In this document: positions 39,507 through 49,272 of the stretch, in pieces
Position numbering within the stretch: position 1 is the stretch's first letter
Layout of the letters: each line of letters begins with the position of its first letter
DNA from: Acetobacter nitrogenifigens DSM 23921 = NBRC 105050
GTDB lineage: Bacteria; Pseudomonadota; Alphaproteobacteria; Acetobacterales; Acetobacteraceae
NCBI RefSeq assembly: GCF_000429165.1
Contig: NZ_AUBI01000001.1
Coordinates: forward strand, 372,001-436,000
Direction: 5' to 3'
Length of the DNA: 64,000 bases
Position numbers and translations under genes: made by a program
The notes under the pieces: model-generated
Database searches by the model: none
What the model was told of the DNA's origin: nothing
What the model saw: only the letters and a program-made list of their open reading frames with translations

Positions 39507-42008
39507 TCAACCTTCCGAAGCAGAGGAAGGAATGGAGGCGACGACCCCGTTTGCGTGCAGTTCTTTCCACATCGCCAGACGCGCCTCATTCGAAACTGCG
39601 CCGACGTTTCTTGGAGACTGCGTCCGGCCGGACGCGCTCAATGTCACGGTTTTGCCCGAGATGCTGGAAACGGAAACCGTGGGAGCCGGCGTTTTCAACA
39701 GATCAGGCACCCCAGCCAGAGCGGAAGACATGACGCCTATCGCCTTGACCAGATCCGTGCCCAGAGGCAGGTCCACCGCCACCGAAAGAGAACCTGTCGG
39801 GTGGCCAAGCGTTGCGTTTCGCACTGCGGAGGTGATGAACTGCGAATTCGGCACGATCATCGTCGACCCGTCCGCAAGCCCAATATCCGTCGAACGTACG
39901 CTGATCCGTTTGATGTCGCCCACCGTTCCTCCGATCTCCACCAGATCGCCGATCGTCACCGGACGTTCGGCCAGAAGAATGATGCCGGACACAAAGTTCT
40001 GCACGATCGATTGCAGACCGAAGCCGATGCCCACCGAGAGCGCGCTGACTACCCATGTCATGCTCTTCACCGTGATCCCGATCGACGACAGAACCGTCAG
40101 CCCGACGAGAATCCAGGCGGTGTAGGTGAAGATGCTGACGATGGACGTCTGCGCGCCAAGGTCGAGACGCGTTCTCGGAAAGAGCCTTGTCCGCAGCCAC
40201 CCCTGAAACGCCTTGATGACGTAGTGGCCGGCTACCGGCGCTACGAGACAGATCAGCACTGTGTCGAAAGAGAATGTAACGCCGCCGATGTTCGGCCCGA
40301 CGACGAGCTGCCCCACGTTTACAGCAGTCTGCTGAAGGTCGAAGTTTCCGGCGGACTGCGCCACCGCGATCGCGACGAACGCCAGAAAGACGCTGATCAG
40401 GCCGGTCGCCAGCACGCTGCCCAGATCGATGACCCGATGCGGGACGCCCAGCCGTGTCAGCCTCCAGCCGAGGGAGGAAGACGAAACGAACACCGTCTCC
40501 CCAAGGTTCTGCGCCAGCATGAAAACCAGCCCTAGAACTGTCAGGGCGGCCGCCATTGAGCACAACCAGGACACCGTCGTGTACGCAAGCGGGATGTAAC
40601 CGCAAGCAACAGCCAGAAAACAGAAAGCCGCCACGATAGTAGCCAAAGTGCGAGCAAGTCGTCCGATGCTGGCTGTCCTCAACTCGATCAACGTTCCCGG
40701 CGCTTCATCCGGCTCCTGCCCATCCTCGCCCGGCAGACTGCGGACAATCGCACGGGGAATCATGATGAGCAGCGGCGCTGCGACGAAAACGAAGATGGCG
40801 TCCAGCACCTGCACACCCAGAGAACCAAGTCCGCTGGCCAAGTCGACATACCGCAAGACGCCTTTGAGCACGGGCAACGTTGCGAACCAGATCGCCAGCG
40901 GCACGAGAGCCCGCGCAGCCTCGTCATTCAGCGGCGCAATCCGCCATTCTGTCTGTCGCGGAGAGAGGATGGCGGCTGCGACCCCAAGCAACGCCGCCGC
41001 CATAGGCAATTGGGCGCCGACCATATCCGCGAAAGAATCGAGGTCCGTGCCCTCGAGGTCGTCTCCCCCCGTCAGCCCGAGCCAGAAGACGCCGGACGCC
41101 GCCATGGCGCAGGCAAGCGACACGACCATCAGCATCAACGCCGAGGCCAAACGTCTGTCCTTTCCGTCGCGCAAGATACGGGCCGCAGCTCGCCGTATCT
41201 GCCGCGCGAGCGCGAACGGAGCGCACAGCAAACATGCAGCGGCTACGATCCCCACGAGAAAAAAGGTCAGGCGACCTCTTTTCGTGGCGTCCACAACGCT
41301 TTCGCCAATTTCGTTGGACAATTGCAGCGCCCGTCCGGTGTCAGCGGAAAATTCGCCCCGCAGCCGCCCCCAGAAACCCGCGCCAAGAGGAGACTGAAAA
41401 CGTTGCGTCAGCAACGCCTGCTGCACGGCATCGGTACGCTGCCCTAAAGCGACTACAAGTTGATGCGCCTCGAGCGCATACAGTCGTGCGCGCATCAAGC
41501 GACCTGAAAGATCGCCCTTCCCTTTCAGGAGCCTGTCCCTTTGGGCGGTGATCGCTGGAGAAGCGTCGGTCTCCCCCTTGCCCGGCGCGGGGCCGAGAAG
41601 CGCCAGAAAACTCTGGTAGATCTTCTCGTAAGGCTCCAGCCGCGCGACCATGGCGTTCGCGCTGGTTTCAGCCTTGTCAGCGCGGCGCTCCAGATCCGCG
41701 ACCTCCGCCGCCCCGCGCATCGCGTGGGAATCCACCCGCGTCCTGAAAATCTGCTCGATCGAGGCCTCAAGAGCATTCAGATCGGCGTCGGAGACGACCG
41801 CCGAAGGCGCCGCAATCAGCGAATCCGCGCCCGGCGTCAGGTACCCGGTCGCCGAACCGGACGAACCAGAAGCGACCGATCCCGCCAAGGCTGACGGACT
41901 CGAATTCTGCTGCGCCCGAGCCACCAGAGGGCAAACGACGAGAGCCACGATCAGAAGCGTGGCCGAGCCAGAGCGCCAACACCAAAAGCTTTTTTCTTTC
42001 AATGACAT
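39507..42008 (-). CDS. MscS-type mechanosensitive channel with DUF3772 domain
   Basis: 833 residues from the ATG at 42008, chosen for CAGGA ahead of it and the signal peptide that follows (ATLLIVALVVCPLVARAQQ). An exported helical domain (about 55-260) matches the DUF3772 kind of periplasmic region. About 11 membrane segments follow. The MscS core is at the C-terminus: GIGFGLQSIVQNFVSGIILLAERPVTIGD lines the pore, then the beta domain VRSTDIGLADGSTMIVPNSQF. It would open under osmotic downshock. It diverges from the OPT transporter gene. The extended N-terminal part resembles MscK/YbdG-like large channels rather than small MscS. Confidence 0.92.
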   Translation of the reverse strand: MSLKEKSFWCWRSGSATLLIVALVVCPLVARAQQNSSPSALAGSVASGSSGSATGYLTPGADSLIAAPSAVVSDADLNALEASIEQIFRTRVDSHAMRGAAEVADLERRADKAETSANAMVARLEPYEKIYQSFLALLGPAPGKGETDASPAITAQRDRLLKGKGDLSGRLMRARLYALEAHQLVVALGQRTDAVQQALLTQRFQSPLGAGFWGRLRGEFSADTGRALQLSNEIGESVVDATKRGRLTFFLVGIVAAACLLCAPFALARQIRRAAARILRDGKDRRLASALMLMVVSLACAMAASGVFWLGLTGGDDLEGTDLDSFADMVGAQLPMAAALLGVAAAILSPRQTEWRIAPLNDEAARALVPLAIWFATLPVLKGVLRYVDLASGLGSLGVQVLDAIFVFVAAPLLIMIPRAIVRSLPGEDGQEPDEAPGTLIELRTASIGRLARTLATIVAAFCFLAVACGYIPLAYTTVSWLCSMAAALTVLGLVFMLAQNLGETVFVSSSSLGWRLTRLGVPHRVIDLGSVLATGLISVFLAFVAIAVAQSAGNFDLQQTAVNVGQLVVGPNIGGVTFSFDTVLICLVAPVAGHYVIKAFQGWLRTRLFPRTRLDLGAQTSIVSIFTYTAWILVGLTVLSSIGITVKSMTWVVSALSVGIGFGLQSIVQNFVSGIILLAERPVTIGDLVEIGGTVGDIKRISVRSTDIGLADGSTMIVPNSQFITSAVRNATLGHPTGSLSVAVDLPLGTDLVKAIGVMSSALAGVPDLLKTPAPTVSVSSISGKTVTLSASGRTQSPRNVGAVSNEARLAMWKELHANGVVASIPSSASEG

Positions 42009-42368
42009 AGGCTTTCCTGAAAAATCCCCTTTGCCGGCCACAGGCGACCGGGCGAACGAGCGCCCGGCCTTTGGGGAAGCGATCTCCATCCGGCAGAATT
42101 CTGTCGAGGCAGCGCAGCGCCTCCATCCGACACGATCAGCCCAACATGGCTATTTCCGGGTCGATCCGGAGCGCAAGCCACTTGTAAACAGAAGCGGGTC
42201 ATTTTCATGGCCACGGACATCGGCCATCATGGTCGCATCCCTGCGCAACTCACGCGCATAACGCGACCGGATCGACTTCGGCGCACATTAATACGGTCTG
42301 GCCTGACAGCCCGACGCAACCCCGTGGCCCATCCGCACAGGAAGCCGGGCCGCCTGCAGGACGACTTT
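42009..42368. other. Divergent region between mscS-like and OPT transporter genes
   Basis: About 360 bases. The half near the OPT gene contains the second copy of the leader-like RNA core (42298-42326). The frame of the OPT gene is open back to 42207, but the extra 54 residues are Arg/His-rich and not like a transporter. Confidence 0.4.
42298..42345 (+). promoter_or_regulatory. Leader-like RNA element, S-box-like core (copy 2)
   Basis: CTGGCC + TGACAGCCCG + ACGCAACCCCGTG (42298-42326) matches the core at 11952-11980: TGAMAGCCCG, up to two bases, GCAACCCCGTG. The next bases GGCCCATCCGCACAGGAAGCC also recall the 'GGUGCCAAUUCC..CAGGAA' part of S-box RNAs. The ATG of the OPT transporter gene lies 43 bases past the core. 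No T-run is seen. A P3 arm cannot be drawn. Class uncertain. Confidence 0.35.
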
Positions 42369-44327
42369 ATGGATCGATCTTCCTCCGCCCGTGAGATGAC
42401 GTTTCGCGGCCTTGTCATCGGCGCCCTGATCACCGTTGTTTTCACGGCGTCGAACACCTACCTGGGGCTCCGGATCGGACTCACCTTCTCCTCGTCGATC
42501 CCGGCAGCCGTCATATCGATGGCGGTGCTCCGCGTGCTCGGCGGCGGAACGATCCTCGAAAACAATATGGTGCAGAGTCAGGCGTCGGCGGCTGTGGCCA
42601 TAGCCACCGTTTTCGCCTCCTTCCCGGCTCTTGTCCTGCTCGGTTTCTGGGCGCATTTTCCGTATCTCGAAACGTTCGGATTGACTGCGGCCGGGGGCAT
42701 GACCGGGGTGCTCTTCACCATTCCCCTTCGTCGAGCCCTGGTGAACGAAAGCCCGCTTCCCTACCCGGAAGGCGTCGCCGCCGCCGAAATCCTGCGCGTC
42801 GGCTCCGCCGCCGATGGAGCGCGCGCCAACGCACGAAGCCTGTCCATGTTGATCAGCGGCGCCGTGGCGTCCGGCGTCTTCTCCTTCGCCAGCGGCGGCC
42901 TGAGGCTTATCTCCGACGGAGCAACGGCGGTTTTTAGTCTGGGCTCTTCCGTCTTCAAACTTTCCACCGGGTTTTCTCTGGCGCTGCTTGGCGCCGGGTA
43001 TCTCGTCGGCATCGCCGGCGGCGTCGCCATGCTGGTCGGATATGCACTGTCATGGCTGGTCGCAACGCCTCTCCTGACCGCATACACGCCCAATCTCGAT
43101 CATCTTGCTCCAGCGGCGTTCGCAACCTCCGTGTGGGTCCACAAGGTCCGGTTCATCGGCGCCGGAGCAATCGCGCTGGCGTCAGTCTGCACACTTGCGG
43201 AGCTCGCCGGGCCGGTCCTTCGCGGCGTGCGAGACGCCCTGGCGTCAAAGGTCGGCGCGCACCCGGACGAACGCGACCTCTCCCCCCGCGCCATCGCCAT
43301 TATCGGCGCCGGGGTCACCGTTGTTCTCGCCGCATCGCTCACTTCGTTTCTTGCGCCATCGACGCATTCCGTCGTGCTGCCGGTCATCGTCGGCACTGGA
43401 TTCATGATCATCTTCGGCTTTCTGACCGCCGCGACCTGCGGTTACATGGCCGGACTGGTGGGGTCGTCGTCCTCACCTATCTCCGGCATCGTAATCATCG
43501 CCACCGTGCTGATCTCCTCCATATTTCTCCTTCTTGAGGCCATGGGCCTGACGCCCGCGATTTTTTCGGAGAACCACCACCACGTCGCCATCGCATTCGC
43601 CATCGCCGTGCTTTCGGCGATCGTGGCGTCGGCGGCGATCTCCAACGACAACCTTCAGGATCTCAAGACCGGGCAACTGGTCGGCGCGTCTCCGTGGAAG
43701 CAGGAAGCGGCGCTCCTCATCGGGTGCGTGATCGGGGCGCTGGTCATCCCGCCCATCCTCAACCTTCTCTATCAGGCCTACGGTTTCGCAGGCGCGATGC
43801 CGCGTCCCGGCATGGATCCGTCCCGCGCTCTGGCGGCGCCGCAGCCAGCGATCATCGCAATGATCGCATCCGGCATTTTCGAGCGTAATCTGGACTGGAG
43901 CATGATCCTGACGGGGCTCGCCGTCGGCGCTGTTCTGGTGATCGTCGACCGTTTTCTGCGCCGCAGAAAACTCTCCCTGCCACCGCTCGCCGTCGGTATC
44001 GGCCTCTATCTGCCGCCGTCGGTCTCCACGACGCTCGCCGTCGGCGCCTTTCTGGGATGGTTGCTGAAACGACGCGGCGCAAGCGCGGACAAGGAAGCGG
44101 GCGCCGGGACGATGCTCGCCTCTGGCCTGATCGTCGGCGAAAGTTTGACAGGCGTGGCTATGGCTGCTGTCTCCGGCGCTACGGGTCGAGACGACGTGCT
44201 TGCGATCGTCGGGCCGGGTTTCGCCCAGTGGGGCACAATCATCGGCGTCGTCGCATTCATAGGCGTCTGCATCTGGTTTGTTCGCCGGGTGCAGCGCGAA
44301 GATTCCATTGCACAAAAAACCGCCTGA
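42369..44327 (+). CDS. OPT family oligopeptide/metal-complex transporter
   Basis: 652 residues from the ATG at 42369, with CAGGA about 8 bases ahead. It begins EMTFRGLVIGALITVVFTASNTYLGLRIGLTFSSSIPAA, the start of bacterial OPT proteins. About 14-16 membrane segments follow, with ENNMVQSQASAA, LPYPEGVAAAEILR and NDNLQDLKTGQLVGA as family blocks. OPT members import oligopeptides or metal chelates with protons. A leader-like RNA element in front suggests ligand-linked control. Convergent with a GNAT gene. Confidence 0.92.
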   Translation: MDRSSSAREMTFRGLVIGALITVVFTASNTYLGLRIGLTFSSSIPAAVISMAVLRVLGGGTILENNMVQSQASAAVAIATVFASFPALVLLGFWAHFPYLETFGLTAAGGMTGVLFTIPLRRALVNESPLPYPEGVAAAEILRVGSAADGARANARSLSMLISGAVASGVFSFASGGLRLISDGATAVFSLGSSVFKLSTGFSLALLGAGYLVGIAGGVAMLVGYALSWLVATPLLTAYTPNLDHLAPAAFATSVWVHKVRFIGAGAIALASVCTLAELAGPVLRGVRDALASKVGAHPDERDLSPRAIAIIGAGVTVVLAASLTSFLAPSTHSVVLPVIVGTGFMIIFGFLTAATCGYMAGLVGSSSSPISGIVIIATVLISSIFLLLEAMGLTPAIFSENHHHVAIAFAIAVLSAIVASAAISNDNLQDLKTGQLVGASPWKQEAALLIGCVIGALVIPPILNLLYQAYGFAGAMPRPGMDPSRALAAPQPAIIAMIASGIFERNLDWSMILTGLAVGAVLVIVDRFLRRRKLSLPPLAVGIGLYLPPSVSTTLAVGAFLGWLLKRRGASADKEAGAGTMLASGLIVGESLTGVAMAAVSGATGRDDVLAIVGPGFAQWGTIIGVVAFIGVCIWFVRRVQREDSIAQKTA

Positions 44328-44393
44328 ACGTCCGCGTTGGGGATGGCGTCCGCCGAGTGAACGGCACGCGCAAAATTCTGATCTGAATACCAA

Positions 44394-44870
44394 TCAATCT
44401 TGATCGGCCTTTGACATCCCCAATCGCTGATACAGCTGGACAGCTCCCGAGGGGTTGCTGTCCTCAACTTTCAGAGCGAACTTTGTGGCTCCTCGATCAC
44501 GAAAAACATTGCAGGCGTGAAGAAAGAGCGCTCGGCCAAGACCTCTTCGGCGCCACTCGCCCACCACCAGATCTTTTAAAAACGAAGATGTCCAGCAATG
44601 GGCGACCCCGATAATCTCTCCTCGCGCATCCGCCGCCAAGAAGAAAAGGGCCGGCTCATACTCAGGATCGTCGCGTAAAGCAGTCCACCAGCGGTCAAAG
44701 TCTCCCACACGGCCGCCACCGTTTTTGTAAGCTTCCGTCAAAAGAGCATGTGCGGACTTGCTGTGCTTCTCGGCCTCGAAGGGTTCTAATCGACTTCCAG
44801 CAGGCCAAACCGGGACCGGCAGCTGTTCCAGCAGACCTAATTTCAGCTGGGTATAAAGCGGATCATTCAT
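44394..44870 (-). CDS. GNAT family N-acetyltransferase
   Basis: 158 residues from the ATG at 44870; the open frame reaches 44999 but the added residues do not look like protein of this family. The acetyl-CoA loop is seen in LVVGEWRRRGLGRALFLHA (V-x-x-x-x-R-x-x-G-x-G/A), followed by the Asn and Tyr region DSNPSGAVQLYQRLGM. The substrate is unknown. It is convergent with the OPT gene. Confidence 0.82.
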   Translation of the reverse strand: MNDPLYTQLKLGLLEQLPVPVWPAGSRLEPFEAEKHSKSAHALLTEAYKNGGGRVGDFDRWWTALRDDPEYEPALFFLAADARGEIIGVAHCWTSSFLKDLVVGEWRRRGLGRALFLHACNVFRDRGATKFALKVEDSNPSGAVQLYQRLGMSKADQD

Positions 44871-45012
44871 CACGCCGCAATAGTAAGGCGCCGCTCTCCA
44901 TTTCAAAAATAAAACGGTTATCTTTAGAGAGGAGCACCAGCATCCGGTCTCCGATTGCGGCCATCGGTTCATAAAAAGCTGGCCTTTTCGAACCCTCACC
45001 GCCCAACCGACG

Positions 45013-45549
45013 TCAGTTGGACAGCGGAATCGTCGATGACTGTCGCGGCGCCATATACAGACTCTGGTACATGGTCAGCTTCGGTATGACCGAATTCGCA
45101 AGCGGCGGTGTGTAGGTATAGGTCACTTCACCCAGAATGACGGCGCTCGTCGTCGTCGACGTGCCACTTGGCAGAGTCACCGAAGACCCGGTCGCACGCG
45201 GCGTCGCATTCAGCCCCTTGCTCCATACGATCGTTGCATCGCCGGATGTGCTGACGCTGACCTCTGACACAATCAATTGCGCCGTCGCCACCGAATAGGG
45301 CTGCAACACAAGTTCCGACGCCTGCAGAACCAGATCGGCGTCACTGTCGCTCATCGACGTGTACTGAGTCGCAAGATTCGCGATCGTATGCGCAACAGTC
45401 GTGACCTTGCGAGAGACGGTCAGCGCGTCTTCAAGCTCGTAAGCCCCCACCATAAGGAGGATGAGCACAGGCGCAGCCAGCGCGAACTCGATCGCCGCGA
45501 CGCCGCTCCGGGCTGAACGAAACGCGACAAGAAACTCGCGCCACGTCAC
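45013..45549 (-). CDS. TadE-like pseudopilin (second of pair)
   Basis: 178 residues. The N-terminus RSARSGVAAIEFALAAPVLILLMVGAYELEDAL is the TadE motif: a short cytosolic tail, a Gly-Val-Ala-Ala-Ile-Glu-Phe block and one membrane helix. The rest is exported and Ser/Thr-rich. TadE/TadF-type minor pilins help build Flp (Tad) pili. Its start overlaps the stop of the upstream TadE-like gene by 4 bases (ATGA), so the two are coupled. No other tad genes are in the window. Confidence 0.82.
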   Translation of the reverse strand: MTWREFLVAFRSARSGVAAIEFALAAPVLILLMVGAYELEDALTVSRKVTTVAHTIANLATQYTSMSDSDADLVLQASELVLQPYSVATAQLIVSEVSVSTSGDATIVWSKGLNATPRATGSSVTLPSGTSTTTSAVILGEVTYTYTPPLANSVIPKLTMYQSLYMAPRQSSTIPLSN

Positions 45550-46151
45550 GACGACGGCTCCACCTTGATCACCACGGTGGAGACCAGAAGCTTCGTCCCG
45601 TTGGGCATGTTCGAAGGCGAAAAACCATCCATGCCGCTGATGACCGGCAACATATACATAAGCTGGAGCACAACGATTCCGCCTGGCGCGCCGGGATCAT
45701 AGGACCAGGAGTTTGACACCTGCCCCGACGCGTTGAACGTAATGTTTGGCGCCGCGGCGTCGATATCGGAGTAACTGGCGACGGCCTGCACATTCACCAT
45801 CAGATTGTCGCAGGTCATGTAGGACGGAAGCATCCCGCAAGCTAGGCTTTTGAACGCCGATCCCTGACCAGAGGCCGGGGCCTGCCCGGTCAGGATAAGC
45901 CGCGACGCTTCTTCCGCCACGGCGTCGAGGGTAGCCTGCGAAAAGTAGATGAAGCTGATGACGACTGTGGCGACAATCAAGGTCAGGAAAGGCAGAGCGA
46001 CCATCGCGAACTCTACCGCTGCGGCCCCGCTGCGATCCGCCAGAAACGCCGGGCGTCTGAGAGCGTCGAACCTGATTTGCGCCCGGAAGCGCCGAATCAA
46101 CGTCCCGCTTAACGACTGTAAATGTCTGACGGCCTCGATCACTGGCTCCAT
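45546..46151 (-). CDS. TadE-like pseudopilin (first of pair)
   Basis: 201 residues. The segment FLADRSGAAAVEFAMVALPFLTLIVATVVISFIYF (about 36-72) is the TadE membrane motif with its Glu. The exported part has three Cys residues (SLACGMLP, YMTCDN) that could pair. It is the first gene of a two-gene unit and diverges from copA. An isolated pair like this could serve Flp pili encoded elsewhere. Confidence 0.82.
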   Translation of the reverse strand: MEPVIEAVRHLQSLSGTLIRRFRAQIRFDALRRPAFLADRSGAAAVEFAMVALPFLTLIVATVVISFIYFSQATLDAVAEEASRLILTGQAPASGQGSAFKSLACGMLPSYMTCDNLMVNVQAVASYSDIDAAAPNITFNASGQVSNSWSYDPGAPGGIVVLQLMYMLPVISGMDGFSPSNMPNGTKLLVSTVVIKVEPSS

Positions 46152-46433
46152 CCATGGCGGCGCATCAGGCAGACACGTTCATGCTCACATCGCCGCGTAA
46201 CCATCGGTCAGGCATCGCGGATTCGACGCAGGCGGGCCGATGAACGACGGCTCGATGCAGGACCCTGACATTCTCGTATTAACGACGGGTTATTGCCCTC
46301 CTCGTCTTGCGCCGCGCCTCCGCGATAACCTTATGTTGGGCGAACGCTGCATCCGGGCGTCCCATATCGCCGGTCTTTACGACCTGCGCCCGCCTGAGCT
46401 GTGGCGCGTCGCCTGCGCCCTCCGGAGATCGTC

Positions 46434-48809
46434 ATGTCCGAAACCCTGTCCGTTCCGATCGAGGGCATGACATGCGCCGCTTGCGCAACAAGAGTCGAAA
46501 AAGTGCTCAACCGGCTTCCCGGCGTGACAGCGCGCGTCAACTTCGCCTCAGCTCGCGCGTCCGTGAATCTGGCGGCGCAACATGCTCCCGTCACGGATAT
46601 CGTTGGCGCGATTGAAAAGGCCGGGTTCACGGCGCCGAAGGAACATGCGTCGCTCGCCATAGAAGGCATGACATGCGCCGCCTGCGCAACCCGCGTGACA
46701 AAGGTGCTGGACCGACTCCCCGGCGTCGCCGCCTCCGTCAATTTCGCGGCCAACAAGGCCGAAGTCGACTTCACCCCCGGTCTCGCCACGCCCGAAGCCC
46801 TGATTGCCGCCATCAGGCAGGCGGGCTTCAGCGCGACCCTCGCGAGCGCCGATGATTCCGCACGAGAAGAGCGACGGGCGAAGGCGCGCCGCAAACTCTG
46901 GATAGAACTGGCGATCGGCGTCGCGACGACGCTGCCGCTGCTGGTCGGCATGATCCCTGCGCTCGGCGTGATGCCTTCGAGGTGGCTTTCCCTGCTTCTC
47001 GCCACGATCGCGCAGGGCGTGCTCGGCCTTAAATTTTACTGTGGCGCATGGGCCGCCTTGCGTGGCGGCGGCGCGAACATGGACGTGCTGGTGGCTCTCG
47101 GCACGACCATCGCATGGTTCGCGAGCGCCGTTGTCACCGTGTTCGGGCTGGACGCGCCGGTGTGGTTCGAATCCGGAGCCACAGTGCTCACGCTGGTGAC
47201 AGCCGGCCGATTGATGGAGGCCAGCGCGCGGGATCAGGCGGCGTCCGGCGTCGCTCGCCTCGCACGTCTGCAGCCCGCGACCGCACATGTCGAAACCGGG
47301 CGCGGCGTGCAGGACCGTCCTGCCACATCGCTAACCGTCGGCGACGTGTTCGTCGTGCGTCCTGGCGAGGCGTTTCCGACCGACGGAGATATTATCTCCG
47401 GTGAATCCGGCGTCGATGAATCGATGCTGACCGGCGAAAGCATACCCGTAATGCGCGCCCCCGGAGAGCCGGTTCGCGGCGGATCCGTGAACGGCGACGG
47501 CGTGCTTCGGGTCCGGGCCACAGCCGTTGGAGCGAACACGGCGCTGGCCCGCATCACCCGCATGGTCGATCAGGCCGAAGGTTCGAAAGCGCCGATCGAG
47601 AGACTGGTCGACCGCGTGGCGGCCATCTTCGTGCCGACCATACTGGTCATTGCGGCTCTTACGCTCGGCGGCGGCTGGGCCGTCACGGGGTCGTTCCAGA
47701 CCGCTCTGGTCAACGCTGTCGCCGTGCTTGTGATCGCCTGTCCATGCGCGCTGGGCCTCGCCACACCGACCGCCATCATGGTCGGCGCAGGGCGTGGCGC
47801 CGCCGCCGGCCTGCTGTTCCGCTCGGCCGAGGCGCTTGAGCGGGCCGGGCGTATCTCCGTTCTGCTGCTGGACAAGACCGGCACGCTGACCGAAGGCCAT
47901 CCCGGCGTGACCGGCCTGTACCCTGCCCCGGGCGTCGATGAAGCCGCCCTGCTTGCTCTCGCCGCCGGGCTGGAGGCCGATTCAGCCCACCCTTTGGCCA
48001 AGGCCGTCCGGGAAGCCGCCGAGGGGCGCAGTGTAACGCCCGACGCCATTTCATCTGGCAAGGCTGTCGCCGGACATGGCGTCAGTGGCCAAATCGACGG
48101 CGTGACGGCGCGCCTTGGATCAGCGCGCTTTCTTGACGTGAAGCTGGAGGGCGCAGCGGCGCAGGCCGAGTCCTCTGGCGAGACGCTCATCGGCGTCGAG
48201 CGAGGCGGGCGTTTACTGGGTTGGATCGCCGTCGCCGACGCAATACGCCCCGAGGCCGCAAGCGCCATCGCGTTGCTGCGCGATCTCGGCGTCAGGCCGG
48301 TGATGGTGACAGGCGACTCGCCAACCGCCGCACGACGCGTCGCAGAGAGCGTCGGGCTTGCCGACATTGCCGCAGGCGTTCTTCCAGAGGGTAAGGTTGC
48401 TGAGGTGGAGAAAGCGCGCTCCGAGATCGAACGCGCAGGCGGTAAAGGCCTTGTCGGCATGGTCGGAGACGGCATCAACGACGCCCCCGCCCTCGCCTCC
48501 GCCGACATCGGCGTCGCGATGGGCGCCGGGACCGACGTCGCGCTGGAAACGGCTGCGATCGTGCTGATGCGGTCGCGTCTTACGGCCATCGCCGATGCAA
48601 TCACTCTCTCACGCGCAACCTCGCGCAAAATCCGGCAGAATCTGTTTTTCGCCTGCATCTACAACGGACTGGGGGTGCCTCTGGCGGCGTTCGGCGTGCT
48701 GCACCCGATCGTTTCGGGCGCTACGATGGCCCTCAGTTCCGTATCGGTCGTGGGCAACGCATTGTTGCTGAACCGGTGGCGTCCAGCGCGGATCACAGAC
48801 GCGCGCTGA
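46434..48809 (+). CDS. copA: Copper-exporting P1B-type ATPase CopA
   Basis: 791 residues from the ATG at 46434 with GGAG just ahead. Two N-terminal heavy-metal domains carry GMTCAAC at residues 11-17 and 78-84. The membrane metal site is CPC at 436-438 (IACPCALGLATP). The phosphorylation loop DKTGTLT begins at Asp480. SAHPLAKAV holds the HP motif; GDGINDAPALA and NGLGVPLAAFG with MALSSVSVVGNALLLNRWR near the end give the P1B-1 (Cu+) pattern. It exports Cu+ from the cytosol. copZ follows at 139 bases. No CueR-type operator was recognised upstream. Confidence 0.95.
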   Translation: MSETLSVPIEGMTCAACATRVEKVLNRLPGVTARVNFASARASVNLAAQHAPVTDIVGAIEKAGFTAPKEHASLAIEGMTCAACATRVTKVLDRLPGVAASVNFAANKAEVDFTPGLATPEALIAAIRQAGFSATLASADDSAREERRAKARRKLWIELAIGVATTLPLLVGMIPALGVMPSRWLSLLLATIAQGVLGLKFYCGAWAALRGGGANMDVLVALGTTIAWFASAVVTVFGLDAPVWFESGATVLTLVTAGRLMEASARDQAASGVARLARLQPATAHVETGRGVQDRPATSLTVGDVFVVRPGEAFPTDGDIISGESGVDESMLTGESIPVMRAPGEPVRGGSVNGDGVLRVRATAVGANTALARITRMVDQAEGSKAPIERLVDRVAAIFVPTILVIAALTLGGGWAVTGSFQTALVNAVAVLVIACPCALGLATPTAIMVGAGRGAAAGLLFRSAEALERAGRISVLLLDKTGTLTEGHPGVTGLYPAPGVDEAALLALAAGLEADSAHPLAKAVREAAEGRSVTPDAISSGKAVAGHGVSGQIDGVTARLGSARFLDVKLEGAAAQAESSGETLIGVERGGRLLGWIAVADAIRPEAASAIALLRDLGVRPVMVTGDSPTAARRVAESVGLADIAAGVLPEGKVAEVEKARSEIERAGGKGLVGMVGDGINDAPALASADIGVAMGAGTDVALETAAIVLMRSRLTAIADAITLSRATSRKIRQNLFFACIYNGLGVPLAAFGVLHPIVSGATMALSSVSVVGNALLLNRWRPARITDAR

Positions 48810-48947
48810 CGCCCGCCCGGACTGGACATCCTGCCCATCGGGCGCGAAGTTCGAACCACACCGCTCTGGAGGCGCGCCCGCGCCGTCCGGTCCATGGCCA
48901 CGCGCCCGGTCCAGTCCCCGGCCAATGGCGCTTGAGGAGAACCATTC

Positions 48948-49154
48948 ATGAAAACAGATACGCTTCTTGTTCAGGGCATGACATGCGACGGATGCGTGTC
49001 CTCGGTAAAGCGCGCGCTTTCCGCGATCGAAGGCGTCACCGAAGCCACTCCCTCCCTTGAGCAAGGACAGGTCACGGTCGTTTACGATCCCTCACTCACC
49101 TCTCCCGATGCGTTTCGCGCCGCCATCGAAGGCGCAGGGTTCGAAGTCAACTAG
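48948..49154 (+). CDS. copZ: CopZ-like copper chaperone
   Basis: 68 residues, a single heavy-metal-associated domain: LVQGMTCDGCVSSVKRAL, with Cys13 and Cys16 as the Cu+ ligands. GAGGAG precedes the ATG. Small chaperones of this type hand Cu+ to CopA, whose gene lies immediately upstream in the same direction. It could equally be a stand-alone domain duplicated from CopA. Confidence 0.92.
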   Translation: MKTDTLLVQGMTCDGCVSSVKRALSAIEGVTEATPSLEQGQVTVVYDPSLTSPDAFRAAIEGAGFEVN

Positions 49155-49272
49155 GACGCCGCCTCGCCATGCGGGGCGCACGCAGCCGCCCTGCCGCCCA
49201 CCCTGTTCAGGGACGACGTCGCGCGTGGCACACATCAACATCCAGCAAGCGTCTTTGAGGAGCCCGCGGACC

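Noticed and set aside
39444-40535. Long plus-strand frame opposite the MscS gene
   Set aside because: Very Arg/His/Asp-rich, no hydrophobic core; explained by codon bias of the real gene.
47570-48658. 362-codon minus-strand frame inside copA
   Set aside because: Low-complexity Ser/Ala/Arg product, antisense to invariant P-type ATPase motifs.
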